Shown in pieces: positions 42,325-49,608 of a stretch of DNA of 64,000 nucleotides. This DNA comes from RGIG8767 sp045531685 (GTDB taxonomy: Bacteria > Bacillota > Clostridia > Lachnospirales > Lachnospiraceae). Below the pieces are notes generated by a model. The model did no database searches and had not been told where the DNA came from. It saw only the letters and a program-made list of their open reading frames with translations. The stretch lies in assembly GCA_045531685.1 (NCBI GenBank), contig JAZSEL010000068.1:1-64000 (forward strand), written 5' to 3'. Position numbers and translations under genes: made by a program. Positions within the stretch are counted from its first letter, which is position 1; every line of letters starts with the position of its first letter.

Positions 42325-44178
42325 ATGGATAAGTTTATTGTAAACATCATCCACAGACCGGAGATGGTTCCGGAATATGCGGAGAAGGTAACCGGACATG
42401 GAAAGGCCGAGGATATTGGCAGAAAGGCACTGTTAACAGAGTCCTTGGATATTTTTAAGACACAGCAGGAGATAGCACATAAGAATGGATTGAAGACCAC
42501 TATTCAGATGACCTATGCCAGTCTGTTTAACAAGGAAGCGGTTGCGCTTGCCAAGGAACATCACGAAATGTATGGGGATGAGATAGCATTGTCCTTATTG
42601 GGACTTCCTTGTGAAGAGTTCCGTGCAAAGTATAAGACGAAGGATTTTTGCATCTGGATGTTTTCCATGGAGGAAAAGAAAGAAATCGTAAACGATGTAT
42701 TTGAAAAGTTCTACCAATGTTTTGGTTTTTATCCGGAATCAACCGGTTCCTATTACATGGATGCAGAATTAACCAACTATATAAAAGATAAATACCCGAT
42801 GGTAAAATGTGCGGTAGCCACCTGTTGGGAAGAGGGACCGAAGGCATATCATACCTGTAACAATTCCTGGTATACTTTGTTTGACGGAGGCCCATGGGCA
42901 CCTTGGATTCCGTCAAAGCAGAATACCCATGCACCGGCGGCAAATGAAGCAGAAGACAGCGGTATTGTGGCGATTCCTCATTTGTCCCGTGATTTGATTG
43001 CCTGCTACGATGGCAATGGTTCCAATTTCGGAACCCATCCACAGAATGTACTGCGGGGAATGAGCTACGATTCTAAGACATGGGAATACAATTATCTTTA
43101 CAATTTGATTGACCAATACCGCCATTTGGAAAAATACAACAACGGCTATGCATACAATATGATGTTTGTAGGTCCGGGCTGGATGAATAAAATGGGACGC
43201 TGGGAAGCTCCTTATGAATTGCTGTTAAAGTCATACGAGGATGGCTGTGCTTACTACGGACAGCTGAAAAAGGAAGGTAAATTAACCGATATGACCATGG
43301 CAGAATTTGCCGATTACTATCGGGAAAAGAAGACTTATACCGAACCGGAATGTGCTTTGTGGAGAGATATTTTATATGGCTCCGACAAGCAGGTGTTTTG
43401 GTATTGCGATCCGTATATGAGAGCCTGTGTCAATATGGACCAGGGAGGAGCAATTGTGGACCTTCGTCCGTATGCTGCTAAGTTAAAATGGGAAGTGGGT
43501 ATCGGAACCAAGCACGTACAGGATGCGTCTTATCCATTCCTGATTCAGGAAAAATACCGTGCCGGATACTTTACTCATTATGCGGGTGAGGGAACCATCC
43601 GCAGTGCCAAGGTATGTTATAACGGAGAAGAAGTAGATCTTTGTTTATGCCGTACAAAAGCTCATTTCTCAGAAGAAAAGGATGCTTTTGGTAAGATTAC
43701 AAGAGTTCTTACATTAGATCCGGTAGATATCGAATTTGCCGGACTGACAGTAACACTTCAGACAAAGGAATATTTCGAAGAAGGAAGCTCTAACATCCGT
43801 ATTGAACGTACTATTTTACATATGAGTGACCCTGCTGCCAAGGTAGAAATTAATGAATACATGGTTGCATGCTATGGTACAACAGAATATCCGGAGGATA
43901 TGACCTGTATTACATTACAGTGCAAGAAGGGAAGCGAAGCTGAGACAATTGCGTACGAGTATAAGTGCCGTGAGACTGCTATGGATGAGGCAGATGAAGT
44001 GAGTGCTGTAATCACAGCAATTGATACAAAGGTATCCATGAGCGCTGAAGGGGAAGGAAAGAAGGGGTATATCCGTGAGGGTTATGCATTCTCGCCAATG
44101 TTTACATTAGGATATACCAAGACAATGGCAGACAAGGAGGTATTTACAACATGGCTCAATCTGGAAAAGGCAAATTAA
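42325..44178 (+). CDS. Uncharacterised 617-aa protein, likely glycan-active
   Basis: A cytoplasmic protein with no signal peptide. The N-terminal two thirds (about 1-350) look like a barrel with many aromatics and histidines (FYPESTGSYYMDAELTNYIK, DGGPWAPWIPSKQNTHAP, IVAIPHLSRDL), recalling deacetylase- or GH57-like folds; the C-terminal third (about 380-610) is beta-rich. It may belong to the DUF3863/DUF3864 group, recalled rather than tested. Control by a LacI regulator and a nearby GH53 galactanase suggest work on an imported oligosaccharide. AAGGGAGAG precedes the start. Catalytic residues cannot be named. Confidence 0.55.
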   Translation: MDKFIVNIIHRPEMVPEYAEKVTGHGKAEDIGRKALLTESLDIFKTQQEIAHKNGLKTTIQMTYASLFNKEAVALAKEHHEMYGDEIALSLLGLPCEEFRAKYKTKDFCIWMFSMEEKKEIVNDVFEKFYQCFGFYPESTGSYYMDAELTNYIKDKYPMVKCAVATCWEEGPKAYHTCNNSWYTLFDGGPWAPWIPSKQNTHAPAANEAEDSGIVAIPHLSRDLIACYDGNGSNFGTHPQNVLRGMSYDSKTWEYNYLYNLIDQYRHLEKYNNGYAYNMMFVGPGWMNKMGRWEAPYELLLKSYEDGCAYYGQLKKEGKLTDMTMAEFADYYREKKTYTEPECALWRDILYGSDKQVFWYCDPYMRACVNMDQGGAIVDLRPYAAKLKWEVGIGTKHVQDASYPFLIQEKYRAGYFTHYAGEGTIRSAKVCYNGEEVDLCLCRTKAHFSEEKDAFGKITRVLTLDPVDIEFAGLTVTLQTKEYFEEGSSNIRIERTILHMSDPAAKVEINEYMVACYGTTEYPEDMTCITLQCKKGSEAETIAYEYKCRETAMDEADEVSAVITAIDTKVSMSAEGEGKKGYIREGYAFSPMFTLGYTKTMADKEVFTTWLNLEKAN

Positions 44179-44369
44179 ATTACAGATGTCCGTCCTGCTT
44201 TATGCGTGATTTGGATATCGATATGTTTTATGATAAAGAGAAGGACGAGTATTATTGTCTGCGTTGTCAGTACAAAGGAAATGAAGCGGATGTTTTGGAG
44301 AAAAATGAAATGATTCGTTTCCGTTACCGTGCAATGCACACACGTTATACAAAATTTGATTTTGATTAA
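44151..44369 (+). CDS. Small zinc-ribbon protein overlapping the preceding gene
   Basis: A 72-residue protein with a CPSC...CLRC zinc ribbon (residues 13-16 and 37-40) and a charged, aromatic C-terminus (RFRYRAMHTRYTKFDFD). Its ATG lies 28 bases inside the end of the previous gene in another frame, preceded by AAGGAGG, so it is translationally linked. Function unknown; zinc-ribbon proteins of this size often act on nucleic acids. Confidence 0.75.
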   Translation: MAQSGKGKLNYRCPSCFMRDLDIDMFYDKEKDEYYCLRCQYKGNEADVLEKNEMIRFRYRAMHTRYTKFDFD

Positions 44370-44405
44370 TCAAATAGAACGTAGTGACAGAAGCAGAAAA
44401 AGATG

Positions 44406-44435
44406 AAGGGGCAGATTTGTTTATCTGCCCTTTTT
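44406..44435 (+). terminator. Terminator/attenuator before the galactanase gene
   Basis: AAGGGGCAGAT / ATCTGCCCTTT stem with a T run; only 15 bp separate it from the galactanase start, so that gene needs readthrough. Confidence 0.75.
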
Positions 44436-44450
44436 AAAAGGAGAAATGAC

Positions 44451-45560
44451 ATGAATCAATTCATAAAAGGTGTGGACGTATCCACCTTAATTGAACTTGA
44501 AAAATGCGGTGCAAGGTATTATGACAACGGCAAAGAGGAAGGTGTTCTTTCTATATTAAAGGGATACGATTTTGATTCCGTCCGTATTCGCGTCTGGAAT
44601 GACCCGTATGCAGAGGACGGCACGCCATACGGAGCCGGAACCAATGATGTGGCAACATCCGTTGAAATAGGAAGGCGGGTAACACAGGCCGGATTCAAGG
44701 TATTGCTGAATTTGCACTATAGCGATTTCTGGGCGGACCCTGGGAAACAGATAAAGCCTAAGGCATGGAAGGAATATGGCGTGGAGGAACTGGAAAAGGC
44801 CATCTTTGACTTTACGGCAGAAACCGTACAGGCATTTTTAGATGCCGGTGTTGCCCTCTCCATGATTCAAGTAGGGAATGAACTTTCAAACGGCCTGTGC
44901 TGGCCGGAAGGGAAAGTACCAAATTACGACAATATTGCCCGTTTGGTAAGTGCCGGGATAAGGGCATGCCGGCAGGTAAAGAAGGATATTCCGATAATGA
45001 TTCATTTGGATAATGGTGGCAATAATGCCCTTTATCGGGAATGGTTTGACCATTACATGCAACGGGGAGAAGATTTTGATTGTATCGGACTTTCTTATTA
45101 TCCTTTCTGGCATGGCTCCATGGATAAGTTGGAACAGAATATGAACGATATTGCCATGCGTTACCGGAAGGATTTGATTGTGGCGGAGGTTTCCATGGGT
45201 TATACCATGGAAGAGTATGCTTCTTATGAAAAATTAAAGCCACATGAGCGGAAGGGCTATGCTACGCGGCCGGCCCTTGTTGAGAAAATTGAGTATCCGA
45301 TGACAAAACAGGGACAGGCGGATTTTATGCTGGATTTTATGAGGCGCGTTGCCAATGTGCCTCATAACCGTGGAAAGGGTTTCTTTTACTGGGAGCCGGC
45401 ATGGATTCCCGTACCGGGAAGCGGATGGGCAACAAAGGCTTCTTTGGAATATATCAATGACCCGGGACCATGCGGAAACGAATGGGCCAATCAGGCACTT
45501 TTTGACTATGACGGAAATGCATTGCCATCCCTTGCTGTGATTCGTGATTTTAAGAAATAG
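44451..45560 (+). CDS. GH53 endo-beta-1,4-galactanase, intracellular
   Basis: A 369-residue (beta/alpha)8 enzyme that cleaves beta-1,4-galactan. GH53 landmarks: KGVDVSTLIELE at the start, VRIRVWNDPY near 44-53, LNLHYSDFWADP near 87-97, acid/base Glu144 in IQVGNELSNG and nucleophile Glu246 in IVAEVSMGYT. There is no signal peptide, so it should act on imported galacto-oligosaccharides. The start follows AAAGGAG; a longer in-frame start would run through the terminator hairpin and is rejected. It sits after the LacI-regulated operon but behind a terminator. Confidence 0.92.
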   Translation: MNQFIKGVDVSTLIELEKCGARYYDNGKEEGVLSILKGYDFDSVRIRVWNDPYAEDGTPYGAGTNDVATSVEIGRRVTQAGFKVLLNLHYSDFWADPGKQIKPKAWKEYGVEELEKAIFDFTAETVQAFLDAGVALSMIQVGNELSNGLCWPEGKVPNYDNIARLVSAGIRACRQVKKDIPIMIHLDNGGNNALYREWFDHYMQRGEDFDCIGLSYYPFWHGSMDKLEQNMNDIAMRYRKDLIVAEVSMGYTMEEYASYEKLKPHERKGYATRPALVEKIEYPMTKQGQADFMLDFMRRVANVPHNRGKGFFYWEPAWIPVPGSGWATKASLEYINDPGPCGNEWANQALFDYDGNALPSLAVIRDFKK

Positions 45561-45566
45561 GTTTGC

Positions 45567-45597
45567 AAAAGAGCGGTTTTTATGCCGCTCTTTTTTC
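45567..45597 (+). terminator. Terminator after the galactanase gene
   Basis: AAAAGAGCGG / CCGCTCTTTT stem followed by further T residues. Confidence 0.9.
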
Positions 45598-45627
45598 TTG
45601 ACAAGCATGTGAAGAAAAACGTATCAT
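45598..45627 (+). promoter_or_regulatory. Promoter placed for a leaderless mRNA
   Basis: TTGACA, 18-bp spacer, TATCAT. Only six bases separate the -10 box from the ATG of the methyltransferase gene, so transcription should start at or next to that ATG; no ribosome binding site exists between them. Confidence 0.6.
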
Positions 45628-45633
45628 AGCGAT

Positions 45634-46782
45634 ATGAGAAAATTTGAATTAATTGCGCCCTGCCATTTCGGGTTAGAGGCGGTACTAAAAAAAGAAATTA
45701 TTGATTTGGGATATGACGTAAGCAAGGTAGAAGACGGACGCATCACCTTTATTGGGGATGGGGAGGCCGTTTGCCGTGTGAATGTGTTTTCCAGAACGGC
45801 GGAGCGTATTTTGATTAAAATAGGCTCCTTTGTGGCGACTTCTTTTGAAGAATTATTCGAGGGAACCAAGGCGTTGCCGTGGGAGGAATACATTCCTGTG
45901 GATGGTAAATTCTGGGTGGCAAAGGCAGCCAGTGTTAAGAGCAAACTTTTTTCCCCGTCGGATATTCAGTCCATAATGAAAAAAGCCATGGTGGAACGGA
46001 TGAAGCAGACCTATCCGGTAGTGCGTTTTGAGGAAACCGGTGCTGCTTATCCCGTAAGAGTTTTTATTATGAAGGATGAGGTAACGGTTGGTCTGGATAC
46101 AACGGGAGAATCGTTACATAAGAGAGGATACCGTAAGCTGACGGCAAAGGCTCCGATTGCGGAAAATTTGGCAGCGGCTTTGATTATGCTCACACCGTGG
46201 AGAGCAGACCGTATCTTGGTGGACCCTTTCTGCGGAAGCGGAACCATTCCTATTGAAGCAGCCATGATGGCAGCCAATATGGCACCGGGTATGAACCGGA
46301 ACTTTCTGGCAGGACAGTGGGAGAATCTGATTCCTAAGAGGGATTGGTATGACTGTTTGGAGGAAGCCAATGATTTGGTGGATGTATCCGTAAAGACAGA
46401 GATACAGGGGTATGATTTGGACAAGGATATGGTAGCCATTGCAAAGGCAAATGCCAAGCTTGCAGGGGTGGATCATATGATTCATTTCCAGGCAAGGGAT
46501 GTGGCGGAGCTAAGCCATGCCAAAAAATACGGATTTTTGATTACCAACCCACCTTACGGGGAGCGAATCTCAGACAAAGAATCCGTGGGAGAAATCTATA
46601 AAGTGCTGGGAGAACGCTATCACAAACTGGACAGCTGGTCCATGTATCTGATTACCTCTTATGAGAATGCAGAGCGTGAAATCGGAAGGAAAGCGGATAA
46701 GAACCGTAAAATTTACAATGGTATGATGAAGACATACTATTATCAGTTTATGGGACCGAAACCACCTAAAAAGGAAAAGTAA
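45634..46782 (+). CDS. THUMP-domain 23S rRNA (guanine-N2) methyltransferase, RlmL/YpsC type
   Basis: A 382-residue enzyme: N-terminal ferredoxin-like and THUMP RNA-binding region (to about 160), then a Rossmann methyltransferase with SAM motif ILVDPFCGSGTIPIEAA near residues 196-212 and catalytic NPPYGER near 307. It matches the RlmL N-terminal half (YpsC-like), which modifies 23S rRNA guanine. It appears to be translated from a leaderless message. Its stop abuts the next start (TAAATG). Confidence 0.88.
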   Translation: MRKFELIAPCHFGLEAVLKKEIIDLGYDVSKVEDGRITFIGDGEAVCRVNVFSRTAERILIKIGSFVATSFEELFEGTKALPWEEYIPVDGKFWVAKAASVKSKLFSPSDIQSIMKKAMVERMKQTYPVVRFEETGAAYPVRVFIMKDEVTVGLDTTGESLHKRGYRKLTAKAPIAENLAAALIMLTPWRADRILVDPFCGSGTIPIEAAMMAANMAPGMNRNFLAGQWENLIPKRDWYDCLEEANDLVDVSVKTEIQGYDLDKDMVAIAKANAKLAGVDHMIHFQARDVAELSHAKKYGFLITNPPYGERISDKESVGEIYKVLGERYHKLDSWSMYLITSYENAEREIGRKADKNRKIYNGMMKTYYYQFMGPKPPKKEK

Positions 46783-47556
46783 ATGAAGATACGACAATTT
46801 TTTAAGGGACTCTTTTTTACCATTGTCATTTTAGTCCTGTTAGCGGCCATTGCAGCAGGCGGGTATATGTATTACCGGACCATGCAGGAAAGAGACAGAA
46901 CCCCGGATGAGATTTTGCAGATTGAGCAGGAAAAAACCCAGGTAGCCTATGAGGAAAATCTGGCATATGCTATGGCCAACCGGGATGACTATGATTTTGT
47001 TGTGGTCCTGAATCCGGCACACGGAGGAATGGATGAAGGAAATACCAGCGAATACGGAACGGAAAAGGATATTACCCTTGCGGTTTGTGAGCAGGTGATA
47101 AAAGTAAATACGGATACCGGTCTGGGGATTTTCCTTACAAGGGATGACGATGTGGGGATGGAAGAGGATAAGAGACTTTCTTTTATCGAAGAAATACAGC
47201 CGGATATGTATATTGATATTCATGTGAGCAGGGATACCTTAACCAGCTCCTACGGAACTACGACCTACTATGATTCTACTTATTATAACAGGAAGCTTAC
47301 CAATGCAGAGTTCGCGGATATTATGGAACGGAGTGTGGTATCTGCCATAGAAGGCTTTGCAGCCGGCATTTTTGAAGCAGATAAGGATGAGACACGTATC
47401 ATATCCACCTTACAGATACCCGCAGTGAGTATTACTTGCGGTGATTTATCCAATGAATTGGAAGGAACACTTCTTTCCAGACAGCCCTATCAGGAAAATC
47501 TGGCGAAGGGAATTCTTGAGGGTATTATAACTGCAAGGGATGAATTGCAAAATTAA
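46783..47556 (+). CDS. Amidase_3-type cell-wall hydrolase homologue lacking the catalytic Glu
   Basis: A 257-residue protein with an N-terminal membrane anchor (residues 8-30) and an N-acetylmuramoyl-L-alanine amidase fold. Zinc ligands are kept: His80 in LNPAHGGMDEG, Glu94 and His147 in IDIHVSR. In the usual active-site segment (V-L-V-E-x-G-F-x-S-N) this protein reads VSITCGDLSN, with Thr218 where the catalytic glutamate belongs. It may bind peptidoglycan without cutting, or use another residue. It follows the rRNA methyltransferase with no gap and precedes rdgB. Confidence 0.75.
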   Translation: MKIRQFFKGLFFTIVILVLLAAIAAGGYMYYRTMQERDRTPDEILQIEQEKTQVAYEENLAYAMANRDDYDFVVVLNPAHGGMDEGNTSEYGTEKDITLAVCEQVIKVNTDTGLGIFLTRDDDVGMEEDKRLSFIEEIQPDMYIDIHVSRDTLTSSYGTTTYYDSTYYNRKLTNAEFADIMERSVVSAIEGFAAGIFEADKDETRIISTLQIPAVSITCGDLSNELEGTLLSRQPYQENLAKGILEGIITARDELQN

Positions 47557-47594
47557 AAGCGGTGTTTGCCGCTGGTTTGATTTGGGAGTATAGT

Positions 47595-48209
47595 ATGAAA
47601 ACAATTATTTTTGCGACAGGCAATGAAAATAAAATGAAAGAAATCCGACAGATTATGGAGGGAACTAACGTGCATGTTCTTTCCATGAAGGAAGCGGGTA
47701 TTTCGTGTGAGGTAGAAGAAAACGGAACTACTTTTGCAGGGAATGCATGTATCAAAGCAGAGGCAATTGCAAAAATGGCAAAGGAAGCGGGAACAGAGGC
47801 CATTGTACTGGCAGATGATTCCGGTTTGGAAATCGATGCTTTAAATAAGGAACCGGGTGTATATTCTGCCCGCTATATGGGGGAGAATACTTCTTATAGG
47901 GAAAAGAATGCCAATTTGATTGCACGGCTGGAGGGAGTACCGGTAGAAAAGAGAAGTGCCAGATTCGTATGTGCCATTGCCGCTGTTTTACCGACAGGAG
48001 AAGTGCTGCAGGTTCAGGAAACCATAGAAGGATACATCGGATATGAGGAACGGGGGGAAAACGGATTTGGATATGACCCGATTTTTATGGTTCCGGAATT
48101 CGGATGTACCACAGCAGAGCTTAGCATGGAGCAGAAAAATAAAATCAGTCACAGAGGCAAAGCACTTGTAAAAATGAAAGAAGAGCTGTTGCAAAAGGGC
48201 ATGATTTAG
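47595..48209 (+). CDS. rdgB: XTP/dITP diphosphatase (RdgB/HAM1)
   Basis: A 204-residue pyrophosphatase that removes non-canonical purine nucleotides. Family marks: IIFATGNENKMKEI at the start, GTTFAGNACIKAEA, LADDSGLEIDAL with the catalytic Asp, GYDPIF and the SHRGKA end motif. The start at 47595 follows GGGAG; an in-frame ATG 33 bases upstream lacks a ribosome site. It lies in an operon with a phosphodiesterase. Confidence 0.95.
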   Translation: MKTIIFATGNENKMKEIRQIMEGTNVHVLSMKEAGISCEVEENGTTFAGNACIKAEAIAKMAKEAGTEAIVLADDSGLEIDALNKEPGVYSARYMGENTSYREKNANLIARLEGVPVEKRSARFVCAIAAVLPTGEVLQVQETIEGYIGYEERGENGFGYDPIFMVPEFGCTTAELSMEQKNKISHRGKALVKMKEELLQKGMI

Positions 48210-48239
48210 GATTGGTAGGAAAGCGTAGATAGTAAATTG

Positions 48240-48722
48240 ATGAAGAAGATTTTAGTTATCAGTGATACCCATAGACGTAACGACGGGTACCTTGCGGTTA
48301 TAAAAAGAAAGGGACCTTTTGATATGGTTATCCACTGCGGGGATGTGGAAGGCAGTGAGTATACCATTTGTGAAGCCGCAGGATGTCCGGTAGAAATGGT
48401 AATGGGAAATAATGATTTCTTTTCCGATTTGCCAAGGGAAAAGGAGTTCTATCTTGGCAAATATAAAGTCTGGCTGACACATGGCCATAATTATTTTGTG
48501 TCCATGGATAATGCAACCATTAAGAAGGAAGCACGGGGCCGGGGAGTGGACATTGTTATGTACGGACATTCCCACAGACCGGTAATAGATATAGACGCAG
48601 ATGTGATTGCAATTAATCCGGGAAGCATGACATACCCGAGACAGGAGGGAAGAAGACCTTCTTATATTTTGATGGAATTGGACGGGAACGGAGAGGCTCA
48701 TTTTACCATAGAATATCTGTAG
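48240..48722 (+). CDS. YfcE/MJ0936-type metallophosphoesterase
   Basis: A 160-residue calcineurin-like phosphodiesterase with every metal motif: SDTH (residues 8-11), HCGDVEG, GNND, THGH and YGHSHRP. Family members cleave phosphodiesters in vitro; physiological substrates are mostly unknown. The ATG is preferred over the TTG directly before it. It is 30 bp after rdgB, a pairing that is common in Firmicutes. Confidence 0.9.
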   Translation: MKKILVISDTHRRNDGYLAVIKRKGPFDMVIHCGDVEGSEYTICEAAGCPVEMVMGNNDFFSDLPREKEFYLGKYKVWLTHGHNYFVSMDNATIKKEARGRGVDIVMYGHSHRPVIDIDADVIAINPGSMTYPRQEGRRPSYILMELDGNGEAHFTIEYL

Positions 48723-48766
48723 AATTTGTATGGATAAATAAACAATAATTTTTTTGAAAAAAAGTG

Positions 48767-48795
48767 TTGACATTATTTTGTCTCTATCATATAAT
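48767..48795 (+). promoter_or_regulatory. Consensus promoter of the tRNA operon
   Basis: TTGACA, 17-bp spacer, TATAAT: a perfect sigma-A promoter. Transcription should start about 25 bases before the first tRNA. Confidence 0.9.
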
Positions 48796-48827
48796 TCTAC
48801 TTGCGTCACGTAAGACGCAGACAAAAA

Positions 48828-48902
48828 CGGGGTGTGGCTCAGTTTGGCTAGAGCACCTGGTTTGGGACCAGGGGGTCGCAGGTTCGAATCCTGTCACCCC
48901 GA
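48828..48902 (+). tRNA. tRNA-Pro (anticodon TGG)
   Basis: Acceptor CGGGGTG/CACCCCG with A73, anticodon loop TTTGGGA giving TGG. C1:G72 and A73 are the expected proline identity bases. CCA not encoded. Confidence 0.96.
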
Positions 48903-48918
48903 TTATACTGTTAAATTT

Positions 48919-48989
48919 GCGGGTGTAGTTCAATGGTAGAACACTAGCCTTCCAAGCTAGATACGTGGGTTCGATTCCCATCACCCGCT
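48919..48989 (+). tRNA. tRNA-Gly (anticodon TCC)
   Basis: Acceptor GCGGGTG/CACCCGC with T73, anticodon loop CTTCCAA, standard short D loop. Confidence 0.96.
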
Positions 48990-49027
48990 TTTAAAATGTG
49001 TAAAGCATTTTTAAAAGCACATTTTAT

Positions 49028-49101
<74 letters not shown>

Positions 49102-49134
49102 TTAGAGATATAGGGATGACCGCGTATCTCATAT

Positions 49135-49209
49135 GGTGGGTATAGCGCAGTTGGTTAGCGCGCCAGATTGGGGCTCTGGAGGCCCAGGGTTCGAATCCCT
49201 GTATCCACC
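49135..49209 (+). tRNA. tRNA with histidine-type body but GGG (proline) anticodon
   Basis: A structurally perfect tRNA: acceptor GTGGGTA/TATCCAC plus an eighth pair G-1 (49135) with C73 (49209), D stem GCGC/GCGC, anticodon stem CCAGA/TCTGG, loop TTGGGGC, T stem CAGGG/CCCTG. G-1:C73 is the hallmark of tRNA-His, and this slot between tRNA-Arg(TCT) and tRNA-Gln(TTG) is where Firmicute clusters commonly carry tRNA-His(GTG). The anticodon here is GGG (49170-49172), one T-to-G change at 49171 from GTG. It lacks the proline identity bases seen in the tRNA-Pro at the head of the cluster. Automated tools would call it tRNA-Pro(GGG). Confidence 0.85.
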
Positions 49210-49258
49210 CTGGTGTTACACCAATGGACGAGGTTCCATGTGCCAGAGGCATGAATAA

Positions 49259-49330
49259 TGGGCTATCGCCAAGCGGTAAGGCACAGCACTTTGACTGCTG
49301 CACTCGTTGGTTCGAATCCAACTAGCCCAG
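49259..49330 (+). tRNA. tRNA-Gln (anticodon TTG)
   Basis: Acceptor TGGGCTA/TAGCCCA with G73, anticodon loop CTTTGAC, D loop AAGCGGTAA. Confidence 0.96.
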
Positions 49331-49347
49331 TTAAAGTAAAAATATGC

Positions 49348-49420
49348 GGAGCACTAGCTCAGTCGGTAGAGCACCTGACTTTTAATCAGGTTGTCGGGGG
49401 TTCGAATCCCCCGTGCTTCA
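49348..49420 (+). tRNA. tRNA-Lys (anticodon TTT)
   Basis: Acceptor GGAGCAC/GTGCTTC with A73, anticodon loop CTTTTAA. Last tRNA before the operon terminator. Confidence 0.96.
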
Positions 49421-49427
49421 TAAGACG

Positions 49428-49461
49428 GACCGTATTGAATCATTCAGTACGGTCTTTTTTT
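49428..49461 (+). terminator. Terminator of the tRNA operon
   Basis: GACCGTATTGAA pairs with TTCAGTACGGTC (one wobble), followed by seven T residues. Confidence 0.92.
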
Positions 49462-49494
49462 GCGCCCTTTACGGAAGAGAAAATAAAAAAAATC

Positions 49495-49523
49495 TTGCGA
49501 AACTAAAAACTATGGTGTATAGT
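49495..49523 (+). promoter_or_regulatory. Promoter of topA
   Basis: TTGCGA, 17-bp spacer, TATAGT, about 80 bp before the start codon. Confidence 0.65.
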
Positions 49524-49608
49524 GAGGGCGTTGTACGCTTAGAATAGCGAATGAATTATGTGAATAGGGGTTAGTCAGCACAGTTTTGGCTGAAAGGATG
49601 AAAAGAGA

